The notes under the pieces: generated by a model
Seen by the model: only the letters and a program-made list of their open reading frames with translations
Told to the model about the DNA's origin: nothing
The model's database searches: none
Translations under genes and position numbers: made by a program
In this document: piece by piece, positions 52,526-62,889 of the stretch
How the letters are laid out: each line of letters begins with the position of its first letter
Numbering within the stretch: position 1 is the first letter of the stretch
Assembly (NCBI GenBank): GCA_963704875.1
Contig: CAVPIA010000008.1
Coordinates: 1,798,001 to 1,862,000 of the forward strand
Direction of reading: 5' to 3'
Source of the DNA: CAMYOC01 sp963704875
GTDB lineage: Bacteria > Pseudomonadota > Gammaproteobacteria > Steroidobacterales > XN24
DNA: 64,000 nucleotides

Positions 52526-55141
52526 GTGAAACAAAAACTCGCTTTAGTCTCCCTTTTCGCTTTTGTTCTAACCCTCGGATTGCGGCAGACGGTTTATGCT
52601 CAGGCCAAGCCCACCTTGCAGACAGCGCCTGTTTCCATATCGATCAAGCCGATGGTGGACGGGCCGCCACGCACGGCTTCCGAAGTCTTTTCAGAGGTTT
52701 CTCCGGCTGTTGCCTACATTGAGACGCCATCGGGATCCGGTAGCGGCGTTCTGGTTGAAGGTCGCTACCTCTTGACCAATGCGCATGTGGTCTATCCCTA
52801 TGAACAGGTTCGTGTCGTCTTTCCCGACGGTTCAGAGCATCTGGACGCACCTGTCTTTGCGTGGGATCTCATGGCCGATCTGGCGCTGGTCGGTCCGATT
52901 GAGACACAGATCGAGCCGCTTGCACTGGTCGATGGATCCGACATCGAAATCGGACATGACGTCTATCTGATTGGCTATCCGGGGGAAATCGAATCCTTTC
53001 CACAGCCAACGATTACAAAGGGCATTCTTTCCCGCGTCCGCCACTGGGACACGCTCGACCTTTCCTTATTTCAGTCTGATACAACACTCGTCCCAGGACA
53101 GAGCGGTGGCGTGTTGACGACCCATCAAGGCGATGTTGTTGGCATATCGACATTCATTTGGAATGGCTTTGGTATTTCCACCTCTGTACGTGATGCACTG
53201 CCGCGCATTAAAGCCATGCTAATCCTCGGTCTGGATAATGCGTTGGGAGAGCGTGGCTTGGACTTCGATAAGAGCGCTACGACCCATGAAGGCATCCTGC
53301 GCAATAATCAGGACGAACGGACCTTTGTGTTGGAAAGCATTCCTGGGACGAAGATTGATCTCTATGTCGAAGGAGATGGCATTCCCTATTTCAGCGTTGT
53401 CGACGAATATGGCTATTCCATCGTCGATTCTCATGCCAAGGGTGAGTCAGGCTCCGCCGCGACGTTCACTGTCCCGTACAACGCTCTGTACTATGTACGA
53501 GTGTCTCAATATCTGGACGATGAATATCCGTTTTCACTGACGGGATCTCATCCCACGAGCGCATACGATGATCCCGATGATGGAATTGTTTTGGAACGAG
53601 GCGAGAGTCTGGTTGCGGGTTTCGATACGTCGTTGGATCGTGATTACTATGAAGTCTACTTAGACGCTGGCGAGTTGGTCGAAATCAGCGTCGACTCAAT
53701 GCGGATCGACTCGGCATTGACGCTCCATTTCGTAGGATCTGACGTCGTGGAAATTGTGACCAACGGCTACAGCGGTGACGGCGTTTTTGGCGACAATGAC
53801 AAGCTCATCTACCGTGCACCCGCTGACGGCATCTATCGACTGATCGTTGAGGACAACGGAGTATCGGCAGCCACGGGGGGATACTTCCTTTCAATCGATT
53901 CGGCGGAATCAGACGATGAGCCGACCGTGGTTGAAATGAGAACGCAGCTCGTCGAACTGCCGACCGGCCCCATGGCGCTCTATGCGAGTGATGACTATGC
54001 ACTCGAAATACTATTTCCGTTTGACTCAACAGCCGAACTGGATGGCGAGTGTTGGTCACAGACGGCGACCTTCTGTATCAACGGCTTTGACGTGCAGTTG
54101 GCGATTAGCGAACAAGATCTAGCCTTTGTCGATCCAGAGATCACAGACTTAGATCGATATGTCGATTATCTCTTGACCTACTATGAATTCGAAGCGCCGG
54201 GTTTTGAGTTGATCGGACGTGAGACGATCACGACATTGCAGGGGCTGACCGGCGAGACGTTCACCTTTCTCACGGATGCTGGTCTCGCCATCGCCAGCGG
54301 CGTCGTCTTTGTTGATGATGCCAATGGCGTTGCCTTTGAAGCGACCTACACGATAGACAGTGAAGAAGAGTATGAGTGGATGGCGCCGCTGCTTGCAGAA
54401 TCGTTTGCCTCGTTCCGTTCGTGGGGCCTGGGGGATCGACTTGAGGATCCGATACATTACCTGGATCAAGGCATTCGCTTGATGACGGGTTCAAACTACA
54501 CCGATGCGCGTAATGCACTGACGAAGGCAATCGAACTCGACTCCGAGCTGATTCCGGCCTACGTCCAGCGGGCATACGTATACGGCGCGTTGGACGACCC
54601 GGAGAGCCTTGTCGCCGATATGGAACATGCTATCTCTCTGGCCCCCGATGACCCGCTGCTCTATCTTCACCTGGCAGAACTGCTCTATCGGTCCCAGCAG
54701 TATGAAGACGCCATGGATGCCATCGATGAAGCCATTTGGCTTGACAACTTTGATGCGGATCTACACATTCTTCGTGCCAAGATCGCCGCCATGCAAGGCG
54801 AGATCGATATGGCATACAACGACCTGAACGACGCACTAATGCTGGGTGAAGGATTTATGGTCTGGGAGGGATGGCAAACGCTAGGATTTGCCCATCTATT
54901 GACGGAAGACTTTGAAAACGCTGCATTTGAGTACGATTACCTGTACGATAGTGAATCGTACACACCTCATGTGTTGCTGGGCAGGGGAATCGCCTACGCT
55001 GAACTGGACGAAAATGACGTAGCGTGCAGCATGTTGGACGAGGGAATCGAAATCGCCATCGCCGATGGATTTGCCAATGATCCGCAACTGGCGGCGCTAT
55101 ACGATCTGGCCAAGGACGCACAACGCAAGCTTTCTGACTAG
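52526..55141 (+). CDS. secreted S1C-type trypsin-like protease with PPC-like, PsbP-like and TPR modules (copy 1)
   Basis: 871 residues from ATG 52526... in the frame opened by GTG/ATG after GGAGG: MKQKLALVSLFAFVLTLGLR is the signal peptide, cut after YAQA. The protease domain (about 50-235) has the complete triad: H87 (LLTNAHVV), D118 (MADLALV), S193 (GQSGG). Two beta modules like bacterial pre-peptidase C-terminal domains follow (about 280-350 and 370-460; YEVYLDAGELVEISVDSM). A PsbP/Mog1-like region covers about 475-630, ending ESFASFRSW, and TPR units fill 645-865. The protein is presumably exported and degrades or senses misfolded or external proteins. The next gene is a full paralogue. 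GC content is visibly below that of the flanks, and no frameshift is present. Confidence 0.88.
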   Translation: MKQKLALVSLFAFVLTLGLRQTVYAQAKPTLQTAPVSISIKPMVDGPPRTASEVFSEVSPAVAYIETPSGSGSGVLVEGRYLLTNAHVVYPYEQVRVVFPDGSEHLDAPVFAWDLMADLALVGPIETQIEPLALVDGSDIEIGHDVYLIGYPGEIESFPQPTITKGILSRVRHWDTLDLSLFQSDTTLVPGQSGGVLTTHQGDVVGISTFIWNGFGISTSVRDALPRIKAMLILGLDNALGERGLDFDKSATTHEGILRNNQDERTFVLESIPGTKIDLYVEGDGIPYFSVVDEYGYSIVDSHAKGESGSAATFTVPYNALYYVRVSQYLDDEYPFSLTGSHPTSAYDDPDDGIVLERGESLVAGFDTSLDRDYYEVYLDAGELVEISVDSMRIDSALTLHFVGSDVVEIVTNGYSGDGVFGDNDKLIYRAPADGIYRLIVEDNGVSAATGGYFLSIDSAESDDEPTVVEMRTQLVELPTGPMALYASDDYALEILFPFDSTAELDGECWSQTATFCINGFDVQLAISEQDLAFVDPEITDLDRYVDYLLTYYEFEAPGFELIGRETITTLQGLTGETFTFLTDAGLAIASGVVFVDDANGVAFEATYTIDSEEEYEWMAPLLAESFASFRSWGLGDRLEDPIHYLDQGIRLMTGSNYTDARNALTKAIELDSELIPAYVQRAYVYGALDDPESLVADMEHAISLAPDDPLLYLHLAELLYRSQQYEDAMDAIDEAIWLDNFDADLHILRAKIAAMQGEIDMAYNDLNDALMLGEGFMVWEGWQTLGFAHLLTEDFENAAFEYDYLYDSESYTPHVLLGRGIAYAELDENDVACSMLDEGIEIAIADGFANDPQLAALYDLAKDAQRKLSD

Positions 55142-55536
55142 ACAGTCCAAACTGAAAACCGATTCTTACCCGGCGTCGGCCATTGGAGTTCCGGTCAAGC
55201 GATCCGGCTTGTGGCCGGCGTCCGGGTGCTTTACCTCGTATTCAGCGCACCTCACAAAGATTCTCACGTATCTTTCTTACTCTCCTCACGTCTACACGAG
55301 TAGACGACTGTCCACACCAGAAACAATGATAGTGGAAAGAACAAGCGAGATCGTCTACAGCCAACTGCGAGGTCCCCGATACGCACTGGACACCAGGTTT
55401 CCCTTACCATCCTCTCCACGCTGATCCTGGATAGCTGTATCGCGGCCCCACCATCGGTACTAGTGAGCCTTCCGAATGGTTCGACAGCAGATTCGGATGC
55501 CACGCGGGCCCCGGCCACGCCAAAGGAGCGACTATC
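55142..55536. other. Intergenic region between the two proteases, no gene recognised
   Basis: 395 bases. No family-like frame on either strand and no strong palindrome. An AAAGGAG site at 55522-55528 precedes the GTG start of copy 2. The length suggests that copy 2 has its own promoter. Confidence 0.45.
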
Positions 55537-58137
55537 GTGAAGATGAAATGTGGATTTCTGTACTTGCTCGTCGCTATCCTATTATTTGCGGCACCTCGGA
55601 CTGCCTTTTCTCAAAGCGAACCAGCGCTACAATCAGCATCGTTTCCCATCACGATTTCGTCCAGGACGGATGGCCCAGATCACACCGCTTCTGAGATTTT
55701 CGCGGATGTTTCTCCGGCCATCGCCTTTGTGGAGACGCCTGTACACACCGGCAGCGCTGTTCTGATTGAGCATGACTTCTTGTTGACCAATGCGCATGTG
55801 GTATGGCCCCATGATCGGGTGCGTGTTGTCTTTTCGGATGGTTCAGAGCATTCCGATGTGCCGATCTTTGCCTGGGATCTGATGGCCGATCTGGCGCTGA
55901 TCGGCCCCATCAAAACGGACATAGACCCTTTGCCATTGGTTGACGGTTCCGGCATTGAGATCGGCAGCGACGTCTATCTGATCGGCTATCCGCTTGAGGT
56001 GGATTCGCTGCCACAGCCATCGATCACAAGCGGCATCCTTTCGCGCGTGCGCCAATGGGATACCTTCGATCTTTCTCTTTTTCAGGCGGATGCGACGACC
56101 TCCGGCGGCCAGAGCGGCGGCGTGATGGTAACCCCCCAGGGGGATGTGATTGGCATCTCGTCCTTCGATTGGGACGGTTTTGCCATGGCCACGTCAGTTG
56201 CAGATGCACTACCGCGTCTGAAAGCCCTGTTAGCGCAGGACGAGGATGCAACCTTAGGCATGCGCAAAATCGATTTCAGCGATGGCTCTGTCAACCATGC
56301 CGGAACGCTGCTCAACGATTGGGATGAACAAACTTTTGTCCTGGATCTGCCAAGGGGTACAGAGGTCGAGCTGGCGGTCGACGGCGTCGGATATCCTTAT
56401 TTCACCGTTGTCGACGAATTCGGCGAGTCTGTGGTTGACTCGCACGCCAAAGGCGAGACAGCAGAGGTCGCGACATTCACCGTGTACGAAGGAATTCCCC
56501 ACTATGTACAGGTTCGACAGTATTCGGGCAATCAGAATTCGTTCACACTGACGGGATCACACCCGCTGATCGCCTACGACGATCAGGACGACGGCAAAAT
56601 ATTGAAGGGATCCAACATTGCGGCAGCCATAGACACGCCGAGTGATACTGATTTCTATGAGGTCTATCTGCGCGCCGATGAGAAGGTCGAGATAGGGGTG
56701 GATTCGCTGGGGCTTGACCTGTCTCTCTGGCTTATCTACTCGGCGAACGACCGAGAGGAATTGGTGGGTGGCGTCTACAGCGGTGGCATATTCGGACAGA
56801 ACGGAAAGATTGTATACAGCGCACCCGCAAGCGGCATTCAAACAGTTGCGGTCATGAACAACGGTGACCCGGCCGAGCGGGGAGGCTACATTCTTTCAAT
56901 GGCTAAGGCGGATCCATCTGCCGAACCATCCATGATAGTCTGGGAGCGGGATCTCATCATTACGTCTGCCGGACTGATGGCGCTTCACGAGAGCCAGGAT
57001 CATGGCTTCCAGATGGGATATCCGGCTGATTGGCAAGTGCTGACCGACGAGGGATGCGAGCCTGGGGTAAACTTCTGCGCCGACGGTTTTGGCGCATCAC
57101 TAACCGTCGCTGAAGACGATCTTTCATCGTTGCAACCGTATGAAAAAGAGTTGGGTCTCTACGTCGATCAAATGCTTGACTATATTGAATCCAGTACATC
57201 CGAATTCGAATTGGTCAACCGGGAGCGAATTCTCACCATGCAGGGGTTAGAGGTTGAGACCTACACGTTTTCTGCTGATTACGGCATGGTGATCGTGACA
57301 GGCTTTGTCTATATCGATGAAGTGAATGATGTTGCCTACGCCGCAACCTACTATGGTCCAGGTACACAGCATCAATGGCTGAAAACGCTATCGGCGGAGT
57401 CGTTTGCCACTTTTCGTTCATGGAATGATGTAGTCAAGGAAGATGATCCGATTTATTTTTTGGATGAGGGCATGCGCTATTTGAGCGGACGGAATTTCCC
57501 TGCTGCTCTCACCGCATTGTCCACGGCTATCGAAATGGATCCAAAATTGGGTCTGGCATTCGCCCTGCGTGCCAATGCCCACTTTGCACTTAATGACACC
57601 GAGAGCTTGTTTGCAGATTTGGATCATGCGATATCGCTGGAGCCGGACAATTGGATGTTCCACTACAACAAGGCGGATCTGCACTACCGCCAAGGGCAAT
57701 ACTCAGAGGCGAAGTCCGCTATTGACGAAGCGATCGCACTTGAACCTGAAGATTCAAGACTGTATACGATGCGCGCAAAGATTCAAGCCATTCAAGGGAA
57801 TTACAAACGCGCGCTGAGTGACCTGTATATCACAACCCACGTCGTCGGCGGCGGATCATACGTGTCAGGGGAGACAAGTGGCTTCGTCCACTTGATGACC
57901 GATGATCTGGAGCAAGCCAAGGCTGACTATGATGAGCTGTTCAATATCGATTGGCGCACGCCCCACGTGCTGCTGGGGAGAGGTATCGTCTATGCGCAAC
58001 TGGGTGAAGATGTGGACATCGCCCGCAACCTCTTGCAAGAGGGCATCAAGGATGCACTGAAATTCGGCTTTTCAGACGACCCGCAACTGGAGAAGCTATA
58101 CGAGATCGCCAAGGATGCAAAGCGTCAGCTAGACTGA
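55537..58137 (+). CDS. secreted S1C-type trypsin-like protease with PPC-like, PsbP-like and TPR modules (copy 2)
   Basis: 866 residues with GTG at 55537 and AAAGGAG nine bases upstream. The signal peptide (FLYLLVAILLFAAPRTAFS) is followed by the same domain order as copy 1. The catalytic residues fall at identical positions (H87, D118, S193), so the first 200 residues align without a gap. The PsbP-like part has FQMGYPADWQVL, the family's entry strand, and the C-terminal TPRs are conserved (GRNFPAALTALSTAIEMDPK). Divergence is substantial (roughly half of the residues differ by eye), so the duplication is old and both copies have been kept functional. Confidence 0.88.
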   Translation: MKMKCGFLYLLVAILLFAAPRTAFSQSEPALQSASFPITISSRTDGPDHTASEIFADVSPAIAFVETPVHTGSAVLIEHDFLLTNAHVVWPHDRVRVVFSDGSEHSDVPIFAWDLMADLALIGPIKTDIDPLPLVDGSGIEIGSDVYLIGYPLEVDSLPQPSITSGILSRVRQWDTFDLSLFQADATTSGGQSGGVMVTPQGDVIGISSFDWDGFAMATSVADALPRLKALLAQDEDATLGMRKIDFSDGSVNHAGTLLNDWDEQTFVLDLPRGTEVELAVDGVGYPYFTVVDEFGESVVDSHAKGETAEVATFTVYEGIPHYVQVRQYSGNQNSFTLTGSHPLIAYDDQDDGKILKGSNIAAAIDTPSDTDFYEVYLRADEKVEIGVDSLGLDLSLWLIYSANDREELVGGVYSGGIFGQNGKIVYSAPASGIQTVAVMNNGDPAERGGYILSMAKADPSAEPSMIVWERDLIITSAGLMALHESQDHGFQMGYPADWQVLTDEGCEPGVNFCADGFGASLTVAEDDLSSLQPYEKELGLYVDQMLDYIESSTSEFELVNRERILTMQGLEVETYTFSADYGMVIVTGFVYIDEVNDVAYAATYYGPGTQHQWLKTLSAESFATFRSWNDVVKEDDPIYFLDEGMRYLSGRNFPAALTALSTAIEMDPKLGLAFALRANAHFALNDTESLFADLDHAISLEPDNWMFHYNKADLHYRQGQYSEAKSAIDEAIALEPEDSRLYTMRAKIQAIQGNYKRALSDLYITTHVVGGGSYVSGETSGFVHLMTDDLEQAKADYDELFNIDWRTPHVLLGRGIVYAQLGEDVDIARNLLQEGIKDALKFGFSDDPQLEKLYEIAKDAKRQLD

Positions 58138-58189
58138 AGTTGTTGCGAGATCATGTTTTCTATAGGTTCGACTTGTAGTCGGACAAGCT

Positions 58190-58240
58190 TCATGGACTGA
58201 ACTAACTTAAACTTTTCATGGACTGAACTAACTTAAAACT
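58190..58240. repeat. 26-bp tandem duplication
   Basis: TTCATGGACTGAACTAACTT plus AAAC at 58190 is repeated at 58216 with a 26-base period. It begins 53 bases after the copy 2 stop. Non-coding. Confidence 0.85.
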
Positions 58241-58307
58241 TGTAGACCAGTGCAATATGGTAGCACTTTCGGAGAAAAAGGCGGCGGCGAAGCGAGAGGG
58301 CAAAAAC

Positions 58308-58390
58308 CGTTAGGATGAATGATTAACGGCTAAATGTTAACGACTGACCCGTTAACAATTAAGCGTTCACAATTCACCATTAACCGTTAC
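58308..58390. repeat. GTTAAC-rich degenerate repeat cluster
   Basis: Several GTTAACG / TTAACGG and complementary CCGTTAAC motifs occur within about 80 bases, in an AT-rich patch between the convergent protease copy 2 and SH3 lipoprotein genes. It can fold on itself and may act as a terminator. No further function is visible. Confidence 0.55.
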
Positions 58391-58413
58391 TCACCTTGTC
58401 ACCTCGTCAGATC

Positions 58414-59238
58414 TTACTCCAGCGGGCTCATCCACCGATCCGTGCCGTCGCCGTCGGCCGCCCATCCCTCGATGGAGCCGTCGTCGCTGCGGATCTGGTA
58501 CCAGTTGTAGCCGTTGGCGGCCTGCGGACCGGCCAGCACCGTGAACTGAGATCCTTGGCTCGCTTCGGTCAACAGTATCGCCCCCGTGCCCGGCTGCGCC
58601 CGCACCGAGAGCGGAATCGACAGCACAACACGGTCGCCGACATTGGGCGGGCGATTGACCGGCTGCGCGACGCCGACATTGGGACTCAGCCACTCGGTCT
58701 CGCTGTCGCCGGCCGCGGCCCAGCCGACATTGCCCTGGCCGTCGTCCAACTGCCACCAGGTGAAGCCGTCGGCCGTGGTCGGGCCTTCGATGACGTTGAC
58801 GATCTGGTTGGCGCCCAGCCGGAGCACAAGTTCACCGCTGGCCGAGGGCGTCTGGCGCATGTTGAGGCCGCCGGGCGCGGCAACCCGTGCCGGCTGGCCG
58901 ACGGCCAATGCGGTGCCTGCCACCACGGTGGGCGTGAACGTCGGCGTCGGCTCGCTCTCGGGCGGCTGGTGGGCAGAGCCGGAATCGGCGTGGCTGCCGC
59001 CACCGGGGCCTGGCCTTCGGCTTGAACGACCGCCCCGGCCTGCCGCCCCGGAACTACCGGCTTGGACAGTCGGCGTGGGCGTCGGCCGCGGCGCAAAGCT
59101 GCCGCAGGCCAGCGCCGGCAGCAGCCAGAGCAGCGAAACGGCGAAGAGCACGCGTATCTGCCACCTATCCCGCCACGAGTTTGTTTCTGATTTCGCTTGA
59201 CCCCGTCCGTTAATCTTCTCGTCGAATTTCGCTGTCAA
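58414..59238 (-). CDS. lipoprotein with two SH3-type domains
   Basis: 274 residues from ATG 59238. A hydrophobic signal with lipobox LLPALAC (Cys45) is followed by a Pro/Thr linker (PRPTPTPTVQ). A stretch of about 50 residues then looks out of frame: the alternative frame reads VVQAEGQAPVAAATPIPALP, a normal linker, so two compensating frameshifts are likely. Two bacterial SH3-like domains follow (LNMRQTPSASGELVLRLGAN with WWQLDDGQGNVGWAA; LSVRAQPGTGAILLTEASQG with WYQIRSDDGSIEGWAA). Such domains bind cell-wall peptides or other surface ligands. This architecture is common in Chloroflexota. Confidence 0.82.
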   Translation of the reverse strand: MTAKFDEKINGRGQAKSETNSWRDRWQIRVLFAVSLLWLLPALACGSFAPRPTPTPTVQAGSSGAAGRGGRSSRRPGPGGGSHADSGSAHQPPESEPTPTFTPTVVAGTALAVGQPARVAAPGGLNMRQTPSASGELVLRLGANQIVNVIEGPTTADGFTWWQLDDGQGNVGWAAAGDSETEWLSPNVGVAQPVNRPPNVGDRVVLSIPLSVRAQPGTGAILLTEASQGSQFTVLAGPQAANGYNWYQIRSDDGSIEGWAADGDGTDRWMSPLE

Positions 59239-59263
59239 TTTTCGTCAATCTCCGTCGATTTCA

Positions 59264-60864
59264 CTATAGCGTCACCGAGTACATCCAGAGAATCTCGTCA
59301 AGATCGTCCAACTTCTGCAATATGGACGCCGCCGGCACCTCATCCGTTCCCAGCGCCATGATGGCCTCTGTGCGCGGGGCACGACGGCCCACGTGCATGA
59401 AGCTGATGTTGACATCGGCCTCGCCCAGCATGGTGCCCACGCGGCCGATGATGCCGGGCTGATCCACATGGGAGGTGAGCACAATGGTGCCGGTGGCCGG
59501 AAAGTCGACCCACTGCTCGTTGATGCCGACGATGTGCGGCTCGCCGCTGCAGCATGGCCCCGCGCACGGTCCAGCGCCGCTGGTCCGAGGTGGCGCGCAG
59601 CGGTCAGCATGATCTCGTAGGCGTATGTCCTCGTGCTGATGCTTCTTGCGCTCGATCAGAGTTGAGGCCGCGGCGTTCGGCCAGCAGCAGCGCGTTGACC
59701 AGGTTGACGCGCGTGTCGACCACATCGGCCAGCAGCCCCTTGATCACGGCGGCGTTGATGTAGGTCAGGTCGAAGTCGGCCAGCCGCCCGTGGGCCGTGA
59801 CCTCCAGATCACCCATGCCCTGCGCGCCCAGTTGGCGCAGAAAGCGACCCAGCCGTTCGGCCAGGTCGATGTAGGGGATGAGGAATTCCAGATCGCTGGG
59901 CGGAATCATGCGGCGCGTTGACCGCATAGCGCGCCGGCCGGTCGTTGAGCACGTCGACCACCTGCAGGGCCACATCGACGGCCACCTTCTCCTGGGCCTC
60001 GACCGTGCTGCCGCCCAGATGGGGCGTGAAGATGACGTTCTCGCACTCGCGCAGCGGATTGTCGGCGGGCAGCGGCTCGTCGACGAAGACATCGAGCGCG
60101 GCGCCGGCCACATGGCCCGATTGCAGGGCCGCGGCCAGATCGGCTTCGTTGACCACGCCGCCGCGCGAGACGTTGAGAATGCGCACGCCCGGCTTGGTCG
60201 TCTGCAGGCTGTCGGCGTCGATCAGGTTGCGTGTCTGTTCGGTCAGCGGCACGTGGCAGGTGATGAAGTCGGCCTGTCGCCAAGCAGATCGGGCAGATCG
60301 ACCAGTTCGACGCCGCGTTGATGGGCATATTCGGCGGTCACGTAGGGATCGTAGGCGATGACCTGCATGCCGAGGGCGATGGCGCGCTGGGCGACTTCCT
60401 GGGCAATGCGCCCGAGGCCGACGGAGCCCAGCACCTTGTTGCGCACTTCGACGCCCATAAACTGGCTGCGTTTCCACTGGCCGGCGCGCACATGGGCGTT
60501 GGCCTGCGGAATGTTGCGCGCCAGCGCCATCAGCATGGCGATGGTGTGCTCGGCCGCCGCGACCACATTGCCGGTCGGCGCGTTGACCACGATGACGCCC
60601 GACTGGGTGGCGGCTTCAATGTCGATGTTGTCGACGCCGACGCCGGCGCGCCCGATGACGCGCAGCTTTTTGCCCGCCCGGATCACCTCGGCGGTCACCT
60701 TGGTGGCGCTGCGCACGAGCAGGGCGTCGTAGTCGCCGATGACCTCGACCAGTTGCTCCGGCGTCAGATCGGTGCGGATATCGACATCAAGGTCGTCCGC
60801 TTCCATCAGCGGCTGCAAGCCCGGATTCGGCCAGCGAGTCGCTGACCAGTACTCGATAGTTCAT
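59264..60864 (-). CDS. serA: D-3-phosphoglycerate dehydrogenase, long form (several frameshifts)
   Basis: About 533 residues from ATG 60864 (NYRVLVSDSLAESGL) to TAG 59264, broken by frameshifts near 60828, 60275, 59905 and 59550-59640. Joined pieces give the substrate domain (LLVRSATKVTAEVIRAGKKL, GRAGVGVDNIDI), the NAD domain (GSVGLGRIAQEVAQRA, HVPLTEQTRNLIDADSL), the catalytic ILNVSRGGVVNE, GAALDVFVDEP and FTPHLGGST, an allosteric substrate-binding domain and a C-terminal ACT domain (IVLTSHVDQPGIIGRVGTML). It catalyses the first step of serine biosynthesis. An essential-type gene with so many shifts indicates sequencing errors. Confidence 0.9.
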
Positions 60865-60910
60865 AGTGGATTGTCCCAAAATTCCTAACATGGTTAACGG
60901 ACTGCACCAA

Positions 60911-61019
60911 ATCGATAGACCGCGGATCTGAGCAGATTCGGCGGATTCCTGCGGATAAATCCGAAACTAATCCGTGATCGATTTCGCCTCATCCGCGCGA
61001 CCTGCGAATTCGCTATCAT
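60911..61019. repeat. Intergenic inverted-repeat element, family F copy 1
   Basis: ATCGATAGACCGCGGAT at the left and ATCCGCGCGACC plus GAATTCGCTAT at the right form an imperfect stem; the middle is rich in GCGGATT / AATCCG motifs. It fills the serA-argS gap. It is related to 62771-62889. Confidence 0.65.
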
Positions 61020-61035
61020 ACTTCGTCGACATACT

Positions 61036-62738
61036 CTACATCGTCTCCGGCGCGCTGATGCCGAGCAGCCCGAGCACCTTGGCCAGCACGATCTGCGCCG
61101 CCAGGCAGAGGTAGAGCCGTGGCCTTGGTCAGTTGCCGGGTTCTCCGGCGTTGATGACGATGGCAGTCCCGGTAGAAGGCCTGAAGGTCTTGGCCAGATC
61201 GATGGCGTAGTGGGTCAGGTTGTGCGGCGACAGCTTTTCGATGGCCAGCTCGATCTGCTCTTCCAGCTCCAGCATCTTGCGGATCAGCGCCAGCTCGGCC
61301 GGATCGGTCAGCAGCGAGAGATCGACATTGTCGGCGTTCAGTTCATCGACATCAAAGCCCTCGCTCTTGGCCTTGGCCAGGATGGAGCAGATGCGGGCAT
61401 AGCTGTACTGGACATAGAAGACCGGGTTGTCGCTGGTCTCGGCCACGGCCAGATCCAGGTCGAAGTCGATGGTGCTCTCCGGGCTGCGCAGCAGCAGGTT
61501 GAAGCGCAGCGCATCCGGGCCGACCTCGTCGACCACGTCGTTGATGGTGACCAGGTTGCCGGCCCGCTTGCTCAGCTTGACCTCTTGGCCGTCGCGCACC
61601 AGCTTGACAAAATCGTGCATGACGATGGTCAGCCGATCCGGGTCGAGGCCGAACGCCTCCATCATGGCCGCCATGCGCGCCACGTGGCCCTGATGGTCGA
61701 CGCCCCAGACGTCGATGACGTGGTCGAAGTTGCGCCGCAGAAACTTGTCGTAGTGATAGGCGATGTCGCCGGCAAAGTAGGTCGGGTTGCCGTCCGATTT
61801 GATGACGACCTCGTCCTTGTCGTTCTTGGGATAGTTGCTGGCCAGGAACCAGACGGCGCCGTCGTGCCGGTCGATCTCGCCCCGGTCATCCAGATAGCTG
61901 AGCGCCTGCTCGACCAGCCCTTCGTCGTGGAGGCTCTGCTCGCTGAACCAGTTGTCGAAGGTGACGTTCATCTTGCCCAGCTCGGTCTGGAGCGCATCGA
62001 CCACGATGCCTCGGCCCAGTGCCTGGATCTCTTCCACGGCGGCCTCGCCTGTCCATCGCCAGGAAGCGGTCGCCTTCAGCGTCCAGCGATCTGCTGGGCG
62101 TAGTCGATCATGTATTCGCCCTGATAGCCATCCTCGGGGATGGGCACATCCTGGCCGAGCAACTGTGCGTAGCGGGCGTAGAGCGTCTCGGCAAAGAGTC
62201 GGAACTGGTTGCCGCCGTCGTTGACATAGTACTCGCGCTGCACATCGTAGCCGGCCGCCTCCAGCACGTTGGCCAGCACATCGCCGAGCACGGCGTTGCG
62301 CGCGCCGCCGTAGTGAACGGGCCCGGTGGGGTTGGCGCTCACATACTCGACCTGCCAGCGTTGGCCGCTGCCCTGGTCGATATTGCCGAAGGTCTCGCCC
62401 TCGTCCACGATCACGCCGACCTGTGACTGGAGCCAGCCGTCGGCCAGGTAGATGTTGATGAAGCCGGGACCGGCGATCTCCACCTTGGCCAGCGGATCGG
62501 CGATCTCGATGTGGTCGACGATGGCCTGGGCGATCTGGCGCGGGTTGACCTTCTCGCCGGTCGCCTTGCGGATGGCCGCCGCAGCCACCATGGCGACGTT
62601 GTTGCTGTAGTCGCCATGGTCGGCCTGCTTGGGCCGCAACATCTCAACCGCCGGCATCTCAAACGCCGGCAGACTGCCATCTTCCTGGGCCGCCGCAATG
62701 GCCGCCTCGATCACTGACTTGATTCTATCTTTAAGCAT
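61036..62738 (-). CDS. argS: arginyl-tRNA synthetase (several frameshifts)
   Basis: ATG 62738 to TAG 61036, about 567 residues, interrupted near 62040-62080, 61180 and 61120. The N-terminal Arg-specific domain is followed by the class I signature VEYVSANPTGPVHYGGARN (HIGH equivalent), REYYVNDGGNQ, DVWGVDHQGHVARM and the KMSKS equivalent KLSKRAGN. The DALR anticodon-binding domain follows with NPVFYVQYSYARICSIL and, after shifts, VLAKVLGLLGISAPETM at the end. It charges tRNA-Arg. Motifs and length match a full functional enzyme if the shifts are corrected. Confidence 0.93.
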
Positions 62739-62770
62739 ATCTCTCTATGCCATCCTTGCTTTCGTATTGA

Positions 62771-62889
62771 AAAACGATAGAACGCGGATTTAACGGATCT
62801 AGCGGTCGGATATTCCAGCGGATCTTCCTTTTGAAACATAATTTCCGCGTCAATCCGCTCGATCCGTGACATCCGCGTCCTATCGTTTT
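62771..62889. repeat. Intergenic inverted-repeat element, family F copy 2
   Basis: AAAACGATAGAACGCGGAT at 62771-62789 pairs with ATCCGCGTCCTATCGTTTT at 62871-62889 (18 of 19 bases). The inner part carries GGATCTAGCGG and CCGCTCGATCC motifs that also pair. It fills the argS-polA gap and ends exactly at the polA stop codon. Confidence 0.85.

Noticed and set aside
59550..60870. serA pieces as separate small dehydrogenase and ACT-domain genes
   Set aside because: The pieces continue one another in order with single-base shifts and add up to the normal long SerA length.
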